From positions 124,001 through 188,000 of the forward strand of contig CALWQT010000001.1 in assembly GCA_944383765.1 (NCBI GenBank): DNA of 64,000 bases, read 5' to 3'. The stretch comes from an uncultured Lachnospiraceae bacterium (GTDB taxonomy: Bacteria; Bacillota; Clostridia; Lachnospirales; Lachnospiraceae). Below, piece by piece: positions 8,459-16,815 of the stretch. A program made the position numbers and the translations under genes. A model generated the notes under the pieces. That model saw only the letters and a list, made by a program, of their open reading frames with translations. It did no database searches and was not told where the DNA came from. Each line of letters opens with the position of its first letter. Positions within the stretch are counted from its first letter, which is position 1.

Positions 8459-9070
8459 ATGAAAAAGAATGTATGGAAAAAATTCATGTTGGTGGCTGGC
8501 CTTTCCGGCCTGCTTATGGGGTGTGAAACCGGTAGTCAGATTAAGGAAGAGGAAACGATTGCGATCACAGGGGATGTGTCCGGGGAAAAAGAGACTGCTG
8601 TGAAGGAAGAGACGCAAGAGCAGGAAATGAGTGAGGAAAAAGATGAGAACGCCGGACTGGCAGAATTGAAAGATATGCTGGGTATGAAAGATGCGGATAC
8701 GGCAGATTTGCTGGGTGGTGGTGAGGAAAACTGGACGGAGGATCAATCTTTTTATATCGGACGGAATTATCAGACAGAATTGTACGGGATACCATGTAAG
8801 GTGTTTACAACCTGTGGAGAAGACAGAACTGTGGAATCCGTCTCAGTGTGGATTGTGAGCGGGGAACGTGAGGTGACGGAACAGGAGGCGGAAGAATGGG
8901 CTGACCGGATCACAGAGATGATGGGAGTTCAGCCGTCAGAGGAGGGAGAAGTGTCGGAAGGAGGAAGTAAAAACCGCAGATGGCTGGCAGACGGAGTGAT
9001 AGCCAGCATGAATCAAATGCCGGACATTCTTACAGTCAGCTTGCAGCCGGCTGTAGGGGAATTGGAATAG
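8459..9070 (+). CDS. Predicted lipoprotein, function unknown
   Basis: 203 residues. A type II signal peptide (basic MKKNVWKK, hydrophobic core, lipobox LMGC with Cys22) predicts a surface-anchored lipoprotein. Residues about 25-75 are a highly acidic Glu/Lys-rich linker. The remaining part has a pair of Cys (IPCKVFTTCG) and no family I recognise. The start has an AGGAGGCAG site. A strong terminator follows at 9085, so it is transcribed separately from the next lipoprotein gene. Confidence 0.75.
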   Translation: MKKNVWKKFMLVAGLSGLLMGCETGSQIKEEETIAITGDVSGEKETAVKEETQEQEMSEEKDENAGLAELKDMLGMKDADTADLLGGGEENWTEDQSFYIGRNYQTELYGIPCKVFTTCGEDRTVESVSVWIVSGEREVTEQEAEEWADRITEMMGVQPSEEGEVSEGGSKNRRWLADGVIASMNQMPDILTVSLQPAVGELE

Positions 9071-9084
9071 ATGGACTGCTTTCA

Positions 9085-9121
9085 GCCATTCACCGTAAAA
9101 CGTGAATGGCTTATTTGTTTT
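9085..9121 (+). terminator. Intrinsic terminator
   Basis: Perfect 9-bp stem GCCATTCAC / GTGAATGGC with an 8-base loop, followed by TTATTTGTTTT. It ends the lipoprotein gene at 8459-9070. Confidence 0.85.
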
Positions 9122-9165
9122 AAGGAAAAGGTAAGACATCGCCACTATCTTACCCTGACGGAATA

Positions 9166-9174
9166 TGGTATACT
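9166..9174 (+). promoter_or_regulatory. Extended -10 promoter element
   Basis: TGG followed by TATACT (9169-9174), a TGn-extended -10, lies 44 bases before the ATG of the second lipoprotein. No good -35 is visible. Confidence 0.5.
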
Positions 9175-9218
9175 TGAACATAGAGTATGGGGAACATGGA
9201 AAAAGAAGGGGAAATGAA

Positions 9219-9887
9219 ATGATGAGAAGGATTACAGGGAAAGTTCTGATTCTGGTCACCTTTGCTGCGTTATGGCTGTCCGGGTGCGGGAAAGAGGGAA
9301 AAGAGACGGAGGAATTATCTTTTTATGACAGAGGTCTTGAAATTGTGCAGATGATGTGGGAACTTACCAGTTCCCAGGAATACCGTTCTGTCATGACAGA
9401 TAACGAAGAGTTGCAGACCATGATTGAGGATATTGGTTCCGGTGATTATTCGGTCCCGGAAGCGGTGTATTCCATTTCGGTCAGCAGAGAGGATCTGGAA
9501 GGGCTGGCAAGTATGACCGGAGAGGAAACCTGGAGTTCCATGTCGGAAGAAATGAAAGAATTTATGATGAGGAGAATATTTGCCTCTTTTGCGTCTCAGA
9601 TCAATGGAATAGGAGGGGCTACGAAACTGGCAGCTTCCAGTATCTGTGCTGTGGAAAAGACGTTTGTGAATGAAACGGCAGAGGAAGATGTGATCTATCT
9701 CTATACATTTCAGAATGGGATTCCGATAGCCGTAACTTTTCTCATAGGGGAAGATCATGCAGTGAATGGGAATGGAATGTTTGTCCTGTATGATGCATTT
9801 CCCTCTGGTTCGGAAAAGGAGATAGGAGAATTCTTCGCCGGTATGGGAATTCAGGCAGATGTGAAGACGGTAACCCAACACAGGTAA
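9219..9887 (+). CDS. Predicted lipoprotein, function unknown
   Basis: 222 residues from the ATG at 9219 (AAGGGGAAATGA upstream; the frame opens at 9165 without a ribosome site). The signal peptide ends in the lipobox LSGC (Cys23), predicting a membrane-anchored extracellular protein. The mature part is mixed alpha/beta by eye and ends GIQADVKTVTQHR. It shares size and type with the preceding lipoprotein, but I see no clear sequence similarity. Context gives no function. Confidence 0.72.
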   Translation: MMRRITGKVLILVTFAALWLSGCGKEGKETEELSFYDRGLEIVQMMWELTSSQEYRSVMTDNEELQTMIEDIGSGDYSVPEAVYSISVSREDLEGLASMTGEETWSSMSEEMKEFMMRRIFASFASQINGIGGATKLAASSICAVEKTFVNETAEEDVIYLYTFQNGIPIAVTFLIGEDHAVNGNGMFVLYDAFPSGSEKEIGEFFAGMGIQADVKTVTQHR

Positions 9888-9958
9888 GAAATAGACCAGG
9901 CATTGCAGACAGCAACCGAGCGGAAGAATAACAGGATGAATGAAAAGGAGGGTTTTGC

Positions 9959-10378
9959 ATGAAACAGATCAAGCGGGGACGAGGTCCTTCGGCCATGGGA
10001 GGAATTGGGTCGGTTTTTGGGGCTTTATTTGGAATTTTGTGGACGGGCGCTGCCATTTCCATGGGCGCTCCTGTATTTTTTGTGCTGTTTGGCTGTCTGT
10101 TTGTGATCATGGGGATTGTGCAGGCTGTTTATCAGTTCCGCAATGCGGCGGGAGAGAACCGGTTCTCAGAATATGATATTGTGGAGGGAGAGGAAGAAAA
10201 AGACCCGATGGAAGAGATTCTGGAACAGCATATCTGGGACAGAAGGGAGAAACAGGGAGAAGGCGAAGACAGGAAAAAAGAAACAGAAAATGCGGAGGGA
10301 AATTTCTGCCCTTACTGCGGCGCTAGGATCAAGGAAGATTATCAGTACTGCAGACATTGTGGAAAGAAAATCAGATGA
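9959..10378 (+). CDS. Membrane protein with C-terminal zinc ribbon
   Basis: 139 residues. Two hydrophobic segments (about 16-35 and 40-60) are followed by an acidic charged region. A C-terminal double CxxC zinc ribbon has the pattern CPYCG then CRHCGKK (about 115-137). Such proteins are membrane-tethered zinc-ribbon domains of unknown role. The start has AAAAGGAGG. It is the first gene of a probable operon running through the next membrane protein and the UvrA paralogue. Confidence 0.75.
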   Translation: MKQIKRGRGPSAMGGIGSVFGALFGILWTGAAISMGAPVFFVLFGCLFVIMGIVQAVYQFRNAAGENRFSEYDIVEGEEEKDPMEEILEQHIWDRREKQGEGEDRKKETENAEGNFCPYCGARIKEDYQYCRHCGKKIR

Positions 10379-10411
10379 TGGCAGCCTGATGAGTAAAAAG
10401 GGGGAATATCG

Positions 10412-10861
10412 GTGGAGATAGAGGAAATATTACAGCAGGCATATAGGAAAAAACTGTTGATATGGGTGATAACAGCAGGAATTCTGGGGATTGCAGTCTG
10501 CCTGATGAGACCTTGGGCAGAGGAAATGTATGGTCAGTATGAGATACGTCCTCAGCTTTTTCTGACACTGATCGTCCGTCCGCTGTTTTATATAGCGGTA
10601 GGAGTGGTTGGGTATTATGGGTTTCGATTGTGCTACATATATTACAGGGAGAGAAAGTGGATAGGGTTTTCGGTAGCCGGATGGCTGTTTTTGTCGGTTT
10701 ACGCTCTTAGTCTCCTTGTTTATTTCATAGGCTTGGGGAGATGGGAACTTCCGGAAAGGCTTTCCCTGCTCTGCCTGAAAATTTTCACTTTGGGTGAGAG
10801 AAATCCCCTGCTATTTTCCATAGCAGTTTTCGCTGCTTTGGAAGGAAGGGAGAACGTATGA
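10412..10861 (+). CDS. Small integral membrane protein, function unknown
   Basis: 149 residues starting at GTG (AAAAAGGGGG upstream). Four hydrophobic segments are visible: about 15-33, 48-70, 80-103 and a weaker one near the C-terminus. No family recognised. Its stop overlaps the ATG of the UvrA-like gene (ATGA), so the two are translationally coupled. That suggests a functional or stoichiometric link, or simply compact packing. Confidence 0.65.
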   Translation: MEIEEILQQAYRKKLLIWVITAGILGIAVCLMRPWAEEMYGQYEIRPQLFLTLIVRPLFYIAVGVVGYYGFRLCYIYYRERKWIGFSVAGWLFLSVYALSLLVYFIGLGRWELPERLSLLCLKIFTLGERNPLLFSIAVFAALEGRENV

Positions 10862-13329
10862 TAGATAAAATCAAAATCCGGGGAGCCAGGGTGCATAATC
10901 TGAAACATGTGGATGTGGATATTCCTCTGAATCAGATTGTAGGGATTGCCGGTGTATCAGGGTCAGGAAAATCTTCCCTGGCGCTGGGAGTCTTGTATGC
11001 GGAAGGGTCCAGGCGGTATCTGGAGGCATTATCTACTTATACCAGAAGGAGAATGACCCAGGCGGCCAAGGCTCAGGTGGATGAAGTGCTTCATGTTCCG
11101 GCAGCGCTGGCTCTGCATCAGCGTCCTGGTGTACCAGGGATACGCAGTACGTTTGGAACTGGCACAGAACTGTTAAACAGTTTGCGGCTGATGTATTCCA
11201 GGCTGTCCAATCACTGCTGTCCCAATGGACATTACCTGCAGCCTACTCTTTCTGTGGCGGCAGGCAAAGAACTGGTGTGCCCGGAATGCGGAGAACGATT
11301 TTTTGCTCCTTCCGCCGAAGAACTGGCATTTAACAGCCAGGGAGCCTGCCGAACCTGCGGAGGGACCGGTACCGTAAGAACGGTAGATGAGACAACCCTT
11401 GTTCCGGATGAATCTCTTACCATTGACCAGGGAGCGGTAGCTCCCTGGAATTCTCTGATGTGGTCGTTGATGACAGATGTGTGCCGGGCAATGGGAGTCC
11501 GCACCGATGTACCATTTCGGGATCTGACGGAGGAAGAAAAAGAAATGGTATTTCATGGCCCTGCGGTCAAAAAACACATTTTTTATAAAGCCAAAAGTTC
11601 TAACCAGGCGGGTGAGCTGGATTTTACCTATTTCAATGCGGTGTACACGGTAGAAAATGCTCTGGCAAAGGTAAAAGATGAAAAGGGCATGAGACGGGTG
11701 GAGAAATTTTTAAAAGAAGAGGTGTGCCCGGACTGTGGAGGGACCAGGCTGTCAAAACGAGCCAGGGCTCCCAGACTGATGGGGATTTCCTTGGACCAGG
11801 CCTGCAGTATGACGCTGACAGAGTTAGTGAAATGGGTAGACCAGGTTCCCCAGTCTCTTCCGGAGGAGATGCGGCCCATGGCGGAAAGTATCTGTGAGTC
11901 TTTTCAGACAGGGGCCAGACGGCTTATGGAACTGGGACTGGGATATCTGTCCCTGGACCGGGCTGCTTCCACTCTGTCTACAGGGGAGCGGCAGAGGATG
12001 CAGCTTGCCAGAGCAGTGAGGAACCGGACGACAGGTGTGCTGTATGTGCTGGACGAGCCGTCTATCGGACTGCATCCATCCAATATAACAGGATTGATAC
12101 AGGTGATGGGAGATCTGGTGGCAGACGGTAATTCTGTTTTACTGGTAGACCATGACACCCAGATCCTAAAGGAAGCGGACTGGCTGGTAGAGATGGGACC
12201 GGGAGCAGGGGCAGATGGAGGAAATGTGATCGCCCAGGGAACGGTGAGGGATATGGAAACCAATCCGGATTCCCAGATCGGACCGTTTCTTGCGGGAACG
12301 AAACATATCTATGAGAGAAGAGAAAAAGACACCCTTTTTGAAAAAGGAACAATCCGTCTGTCCACAGGAGAAATCCATACGGTAAAGCCTTTGAATATCC
12401 GGATTCCAAAAGGGAAATTAACGGTGGTGACCGGTGTATCCGGGTCAGGAAAAACGACTCTGGTCCTGGAGAGCCTGATTCCTGCTCTGGAAGCTTTGAT
12501 CGCAGGTGAAAAACTGCCGGAGCATGTGAAAGAAATGGAAGCGGATGGAATCAGTCGGGTCAAGCTGATTGATGCCACACCCATTGGGGTAAATGTGCGT
12601 TCTACGGTGGCTACCTATGCGAATGTACATGATGAACTGCGCAAAATATACGGACGGACGAAAGAAGCCAAAAGCCTTGGCCTGAAAGCAGGAGATTTTT
12701 CTTATAATACAGGAAAACTCCGATGTCCCGTCTGCGATGGAACAGGAGTGATCAGCCTTGATGTACAGTTCCTGCCTGATGTGGAGGTACCATGTCCGGA
12801 ATGTGGGGGTTCACGATACGGAAAAGACGCAGACCGTGTCACATACGTTGCCAAAGATGGACGTCAGTACTCGATGCCGGAACTTATGGCCATGGATATC
12901 CATACCGCTGTTACAGCCTGTAAAGATATGAAACTGGTCTGTCAGAGACTGGAGGTACTGGATCGTCTTGGACTGGGATACCTGACTCTGGGGGAACAGA
13001 CTCCCAGCCTTTCCGGAGGAGAGGCTCAGCGATTAAAGCTTGCCAGCGAGATGGGGCGGGGACAGGAAGATACTGTATTTGTTTTTGATGAGCCAACGAT
13101 CGGACTTCATCCTCTTGATGTATGCACGTTGCTGTCAGTCTTCCGTACGTTGATTGAAAATGGGGCTACTGTGGTAGTGATTGAGCATGATCTGGATGTG
13201 ATACGAAGCGGAGATTATATCATTGATATGGGCCCCGGAGGAGGAAATGAGGGCGGACAGGTAGTAGCGGCAGGAACGCCGGAAGAAATCAGGAACACAC
13301 CGGAGAGCCTGACAGGGCGGTATCTGTAA
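10858..13329 (+). CDS. UvrA-like ABC ATPase (UvrA paralogue)
   Basis: 823 residues. It carries two ABC ATPase modules of the UvrA type: Walker A GVSGSGKSS near 31-40 and GVSGSGKTT near 525-534, with signatures LSTGERQRMQL and LSGGEAQRLKL. Zinc-binding CxxC pairs are in both halves. Canonical UvrA is about 940 residues; this shorter form belongs with the UvrA2-like or drug-resistance-like paralogues, which often lack a full UvrB-interaction region. I infer a role in DNA damage tolerance or protection against DNA-binding compounds, not canonical repair. It is translationally coupled to the membrane protein before it. Confidence 0.85.
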   Translation: MIDKIKIRGARVHNLKHVDVDIPLNQIVGIAGVSGSGKSSLALGVLYAEGSRRYLEALSTYTRRRMTQAAKAQVDEVLHVPAALALHQRPGVPGIRSTFGTGTELLNSLRLMYSRLSNHCCPNGHYLQPTLSVAAGKELVCPECGERFFAPSAEELAFNSQGACRTCGGTGTVRTVDETTLVPDESLTIDQGAVAPWNSLMWSLMTDVCRAMGVRTDVPFRDLTEEEKEMVFHGPAVKKHIFYKAKSSNQAGELDFTYFNAVYTVENALAKVKDEKGMRRVEKFLKEEVCPDCGGTRLSKRARAPRLMGISLDQACSMTLTELVKWVDQVPQSLPEEMRPMAESICESFQTGARRLMELGLGYLSLDRAASTLSTGERQRMQLARAVRNRTTGVLYVLDEPSIGLHPSNITGLIQVMGDLVADGNSVLLVDHDTQILKEADWLVEMGPGAGADGGNVIAQGTVRDMETNPDSQIGPFLAGTKHIYERREKDTLFEKGTIRLSTGEIHTVKPLNIRIPKGKLTVVTGVSGSGKTTLVLESLIPALEALIAGEKLPEHVKEMEADGISRVKLIDATPIGVNVRSTVATYANVHDELRKIYGRTKEAKSLGLKAGDFSYNTGKLRCPVCDGTGVISLDVQFLPDVEVPCPECGGSRYGKDADRVTYVAKDGRQYSMPELMAMDIHTAVTACKDMKLVCQRLEVLDRLGLGYLTLGEQTPSLSGGEAQRLKLASEMGRGQEDTVFVFDEPTIGLHPLDVCTLLSVFRTLIENGATVVVIEHDLDVIRSGDYIIDMGPGGGNEGGQVVAAGTPEEIRNTPESLTGRYL

Positions 13330-13340
13330 TAGGAGAATTT

Positions 13341-13577
13341 ATGAGAAAATATGTAATGTGGATAATAGGGCTTGCAGGAATCCTGCTGCTTGCCATGGGG
13401 ATTTATGCTGACATTGGAAATCCTACCGTAGCTGTCATTGGAGGAGCGGACGGTCCGACTTCTGTTTTTGTCGCGGCGAAAGTTGGCGGAAGTTTCGCTG
13501 TAGGCTTGATTTTTACTGGAGCAGCGGCAATTGGAGGATTCGCTGCATGGATTATGAAAAAACGCGGTAAAAAATAA
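13341..13577 (+). CDS. Microprotein with OadB-like GGADGPTSVF motif
   Basis: 78 residues. Two hydrophobic helices (about 5-22 and 50-72) flank the segment VIGGADGPTSVFVAAKV. This motif resembles the conserved Asp-containing segment of the beta subunit of sodium-pumping decarboxylases (OadB), where it lies in the ion path. The protein is far too short to be OadB (over 350 residues). Similar short proteins annotated as decarboxylase beta chains occur in Clostridia; their role is unknown to me. The start has AGGAGAATTT. It follows the UvrA-like gene by 11 bases. Confidence 0.65.
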   Translation: MRKYVMWIIGLAGILLLAMGIYADIGNPTVAVIGGADGPTSVFVAAKVGGSFAVGLIFTGAAAIGGFAAWIMKKRGKK

Positions 13578-13580
13578 TCA

Positions 13581-13609
13581 TTGCCCCGGGCCGGTAAATT
13601 GGATATAAT
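13581..13609 (+). promoter_or_regulatory. Sigma-A promoter for cmk-ispH
   Basis: TTGCCC (13581-13586), a 17-base spacer and TATAAT (13604-13609), 46 bases before the cmk ATG. Confidence 0.8.
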
Positions 13610-13655
13610 GAGCGATGGATGGAAAATGCTTTTACGGATAAAAGGAGTAAATCAG

Positions 13656-14336
13656 ATGAGAAAGACATATAATATTGCAATTGATGGTCCGGCAGGAGCA
13701 GGAAAAAGCACGATTGCCAAGAAAGTGGCAAAAGAGCTGGGATTTGTCTATGTGGATACAGGAGCCATGTACCGGGCTATGGCTCTTTATTTTATCAGAA
13801 AAGGGATACCGGCAGAAGACGAAGGAGCCATTTCGGCTGCCTGTCGGGAAATTTCTATAAAGATTACTTATGAAAACGGAGAACAGCAGGTACTTCTGAA
13901 TGGAGAGAATGTGTCAGGGCTGATTCGGGCAGAAGAGGTAGGAAATATGGCATCGGCGACTTCCGGTTACCCCAGGGTAAGGGAAACGCTGCTGGAACTG
14001 CAGAGGGAACTGGCAGGGAACTCCGATGTGATCATGGATGGAAGAGACATTGGCACCTGTGTATTGCCGGAAGCAGACTGTAAGATTTATCTCACAGCCA
14101 GCACTCATGTAAGGGCTGTGCGCAGATACAAGGAACTGGAAGAAAAAGGAGTGATCTGCCGTCTGGAAGATATCGAGAATGATATTGCAGAAAGAGATAA
14201 ACGGGATATGAGCCGTGAAATCGCGCCGTTAAAACAGGCAGAAGATGCCGTTTATGTGGATGCCTCGGCTATGGATATCAGCCAGGTAGTGGCAAGGATC
14301 ATAGAAATCGCCAGGGAAAAAGGCCTGGAGGTCTGA
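13656..14336 (+). CDS. cmk: Cytidylate kinase
   Basis: 226 residues. It phosphorylates CMP and dCMP with ATP in pyrimidine nucleotide metabolism. The P-loop IDGPAGAGKSTIAK is at the N-terminus, followed by the YVDTGAMYRA and DGRDIGTCVLPEA motifs of the family. The start at 13656 has AAAGGAG upstream; the frame opens earlier at 13581 over the promoter. It is followed after two bases by the ispH-S1 fusion, an arrangement conserved in Clostridia. Confidence 0.95.
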   Translation: MRKTYNIAIDGPAGAGKSTIAKKVAKELGFVYVDTGAMYRAMALYFIRKGIPAEDEGAISAACREISIKITYENGEQQVLLNGENVSGLIRAEEVGNMASATSGYPRVRETLLELQRELAGNSDVIMDGRDIGTCVLPEADCKIYLTASTHVRAVRRYKELEEKGVICRLEDIENDIAERDKRDMSREIAPLKQAEDAVYVDASAMDISQVVARIIEIAREKGLEV

Positions 14337-14338
14337 GT

Positions 14339-16276
14339 ATGGAGGTCATAGTAGCCAGGACTGCCGGATTTTGCTTTGGTGTAAAACGGGCAGTGGATAA
14401 AGTATATGAGCAGGTAGAGAAGAACAGCGGTCCCATCTACACATATGGTCCTATTATCCATAATGAAGAGGTGGTAAGGGATTTAAAGAATAAGGGTGTG
14501 CAGGTACTGGAAACAGAGCGAGAACTGGAGGAACTGACAGAGGGAACGGTGATTATCCGTTCTCATGGTGTGAGCCGCCATATCTATCAGCTTTTGAAAG
14601 AAAAAAATATCACGATCGTAGATGCCACCTGTCCGTTTGTCAGGAAAATCCATAAAATCGTGGAAAAGCAGACGGCAGAAGGACGGAGAGTCATTATTAT
14701 AGGAAATGCCAGCCACCCGGAAGTAGAAGGTATTAAAGGCTGGGGAAATGGTGATACTTTAGTGATAGATTCTGTGAAAGAGGCAGAAAGCCTGAATATC
14801 CCGGAAGGTGAAAAGCTTTGTATTGTTTCCCAGACGACATTTAATTACAATAAATTTAAAGAATTAGTTGAAAAATTTTCGGAAAAGCGTTATGATATAC
14901 TTGTTTTAAATACGATTTGCAATGCAACACAGGAAAGACAGGTGGAGGCGAAGGCAGTTGCTTCTAAGGTAGATGCCATGATTGTGATTGGCGGGAAGAA
15001 CAGCTCCAATACCCAGAAGCTATACGAGATTTGCAAAAAGGAGTGTGAAAACACTCATTATATTCAGACACTGGGCGATTTTAATCCTGAATGTGTAAGT
15101 TCTGTGAGCAGCGTAGGTATAACAGCGGGGGCATCAACCCCAAATTATATTATCGAGGAGGTTCATACTGTTATGGCAGAAATGAGTTTTGAACAAATGT
15201 TGGAGGAGTCCTTAAAGACAATACGTTCAGGAGAGGTTGTTACCGGTAAAGTCATCGATGTAAAAGAAGACGAGATCGTTTTAAATATCGGATACAAGTC
15301 TGATGGTATCATTACCCGCAACGAGTACAGCAACGATTCCAATCTGGACCTGAGAACAGTGGTTTCTGTAGGGGATGAGATGGAAGCAAAAGTAGTAAAG
15401 GTAAATGATGGAGAAGGTCAGGTAGCGCTGTCTTACCGCAGACTGGCTGCTGAAAAAGGCAACAAGAGACTGGAAGAGGCATTTGAGAATCACGAAGTCC
15501 TGACTGCAAAAGTAGCTCAGGTGCTGGATGGCGGTTTAAGCGTAAATGTGGAAGAAACCAGAGTATTTATCCCGGCAAGCCTGGTTTCCGATGTATATGA
15601 GAGAGATTTAAGCAAATATAAAGATCAGGAGATTGAATTTGTTATTACAGAATTCAATCCGAGAAGAAGAAGAATCATTGGTGACCGCAGACAGCTTCTG
15701 ACTGCAAAGAAAGCAGAGATGCAGAAAGAATTGTTTGAGAAGATTCATGTAGGCGATACCGTAGAAGGTGTTGTGAAAAATGTAACTGATTTTGGTGCAT
15801 TTATTGATCTTGGCGGTGCAGACGGACTGCTTCACATCTCTGAGATGAGCTGGGGAAGAGTGGAAAGCCCGAAGAAAGTATTCAAGACCGGTGACCAGGT
15901 TAAGGTTCTGATCAAAGATATTAACGGTGATAAGATTGCACTGAGCCTGAAGTTCCCAGAGACCAATCCTTGGGTAAATGCAGCTGAAAAATATGCAGCT
16001 GGCAACATTGTGAAAGGTCATGTTGCCCGTATGACAGATTTCGGCGCATTTGTTGAACTGGAACCTGGCGTAGATGCACTGCTTCATGTATCTCAGATTT
16101 CCAGAAATCACGTTGATAAACCTGCTGATGTACTGAGCATTGGTCAGGAAATCGAAGCACAGGTAGTAGATTTCAATGAGGAAGACAGAAAGATCAGCCT
16201 GAGCATGAAAGTTCTGGAAGCTCCAGTTCAGGAAGAAGAGGTTGCTGATACAGAAGCAGCAGAGACTGAAAACTAA
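14339..16276 (+). CDS. ispH: IspH (HMBPP reductase) fused to ribosomal protein S1-type domains
   Basis: 645 residues. Residues 1 to about 280 are 4-hydroxy-3-methylbut-2-enyl diphosphate reductase, the last step of the MEP isoprenoid pathway. The three [4Fe-4S] ligands are visible (Cys12, Cys98, Cys194), as are the substrate-site His residues (41, 76, 126). Residues about 295-630 hold four S1 RNA-binding repeats; the third and fourth contain VTDFGAFIDLGG and MTDFGAFVELEPG. The fusion is known from Clostridia. An AGGAGG at 15156-15161 precedes an in-frame ATG at 15173 (Met279), which could start a stand-alone S1 protein. A terminator follows. Confidence 0.95.
   Translation: MEVIVARTAGFCFGVKRAVDKVYEQVEKNSGPIYTYGPIIHNEEVVRDLKNKGVQVLETERELEELTEGTVIIRSHGVSRHIYQLLKEKNITIVDATCPFVRKIHKIVEKQTAEGRRVIIIGNASHPEVEGIKGWGNGDTLVIDSVKEAESLNIPEGEKLCIVSQTTFNYNKFKELVEKFSEKRYDILVLNTICNATQERQVEAKAVASKVDAMIVIGGKNSSNTQKLYEICKKECENTHYIQTLGDFNPECVSSVSSVGITAGASTPNYIIEEVHTVMAEMSFEQMLEESLKTIRSGEVVTGKVIDVKEDEIVLNIGYKSDGIITRNEYSNDSNLDLRTVVSVGDEMEAKVVKVNDGEGQVALSYRRLAAEKGNKRLEEAFENHEVLTAKVAQVLDGGLSVNVEETRVFIPASLVSDVYERDLSKYKDQEIEFVITEFNPRRRRIIGDRRQLLTAKKAEMQKELFEKIHVGDTVEGVVKNVTDFGAFIDLGGADGLLHISEMSWGRVESPKKVFKTGDQVKVLIKDINGDKIALSLKFPETNPWVNAAEKYAAGNIVKGHVARMTDFGAFVELEPGVDALLHVSQISRNHVDKPADVLSIGQEIEAQVVDFNEEDRKISLSMKVLEAPVQEEEVADTEAAETEN
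15156..15175 (+). promoter_or_regulatory. Candidate internal ribosome binding site and start for stand-alone S1
   Basis: AGGAGG (15156-15161), an 11-base spacer, then ATG at 15173 in the ispH frame. The new product would begin MAEMSFEQMLEESLK, which looks like a natural start of a ribosomal S1-type protein. Confidence 0.45.
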
Positions 16277-16292
16277 ATAATAGAAATTTTTG

Positions 16293-16338
16293 CAAGGCAG
16301 CGTAACCGAGAGGTTGTGTTGCCTTGTTTTTTGTTTTT
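16293..16338 (+). terminator. Intrinsic terminator after ispH-S1
   Basis: CAAGGCA and TGCCTTG enclose an inner AACC/GGTT stem, followed by a long T-rich tail. Confidence 0.85.
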
Positions 16339-16379
16339 AAGGGTCTGTTTTCTGAAAAATAGCCTGGTGTTCCTGTTTG

Positions 16380-16410
16380 TTGACAAATATAATATTATAT
16401 GGTATATAAT
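16380..16410 (+). promoter_or_regulatory. Promoter of the padR operon
   Basis: Consensus TTGACA (16380-16385) followed at 17 bases by TATATA and at 19 bases by TATAAT (16405-16410). It overlaps the first of two AT-rich palindromes. Confidence 0.75.
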
Positions 16411-16441
16411 ATATAACACTATATTATATAGCGTATAATAT
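16392..16441 (+). promoter_or_regulatory. Two tandem AT-rich palindromes, candidate PadR operators
   Basis: Site 1 at 16392-16412 has arms ATATTATAT and ATATAATAT. Site 2 at 16421-16441 has arms ATATTATA and TATAATAT. Their starts are 29 bases apart, near three helical turns. They cover the -10 region and the early transcript. PadR regulators typically bind such palindromes in their own promoters; autoregulation here is inferred. Confidence 0.65.
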
Positions 16442-16497
16442 ATGATTAAGAAGTAATAGCAGATACTGTATGGGAACAGAGCAGGAGGTGTGGGCGT

Positions 16498-16815
16498 ATG
16501 GTCTTTAATACGGGAGCTGCTTTGCTGGACGCCATTGTGCTGGCGGTGGTATCCAGAGAGCAGGAAGGTACTTATGGGTACCGGATTACCCAGGATGTGC
16601 GGGAAGCCATAGATATTTCGGAATCCACTCTTTATCCGGTTTTGCGAAGGCTCCAAAAGGAAGAGTGTTTGGAAGTCCATGATATGGCGATTGACGGAAG
16701 AAATCGGAGATACTATAAGATCACGGAAAAAGGAAGGGTGCAGTTAAATCTGTATCAGGGGGAATGGATGGTTTATTCCAAAAAAATCAGCGGAATTTTG
16801 GAGGTGGCGATCTGA
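16498..16815 (+). CDS. PadR-family transcriptional regulator
   Basis: 105 residues with a winged helix: YGYRITQDV, then the signature STLYPVLRRLQKEE, then the wing RNRRYYKITEKG. PadR proteins are dimeric repressors, often of membrane stress or efflux functions. The start has GGAGGTGTG about 6 bases upstream. The stop overlaps the ATG of the DUF1700 gene (TGATG). PadR followed by DUF1700 and DUF4097 is a common Firmicutes arrangement. Control of its own operon through the two upstream palindromes is likely. Confidence 0.92.
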   Translation: MVFNTGAALLDAIVLAVVSREQEGTYGYRITQDVREAIDISESTLYPVLRRLQKEECLEVHDMAIDGRNRRYYKITEKGRVQLNLYQGEWMVYSKKISGILEVAI

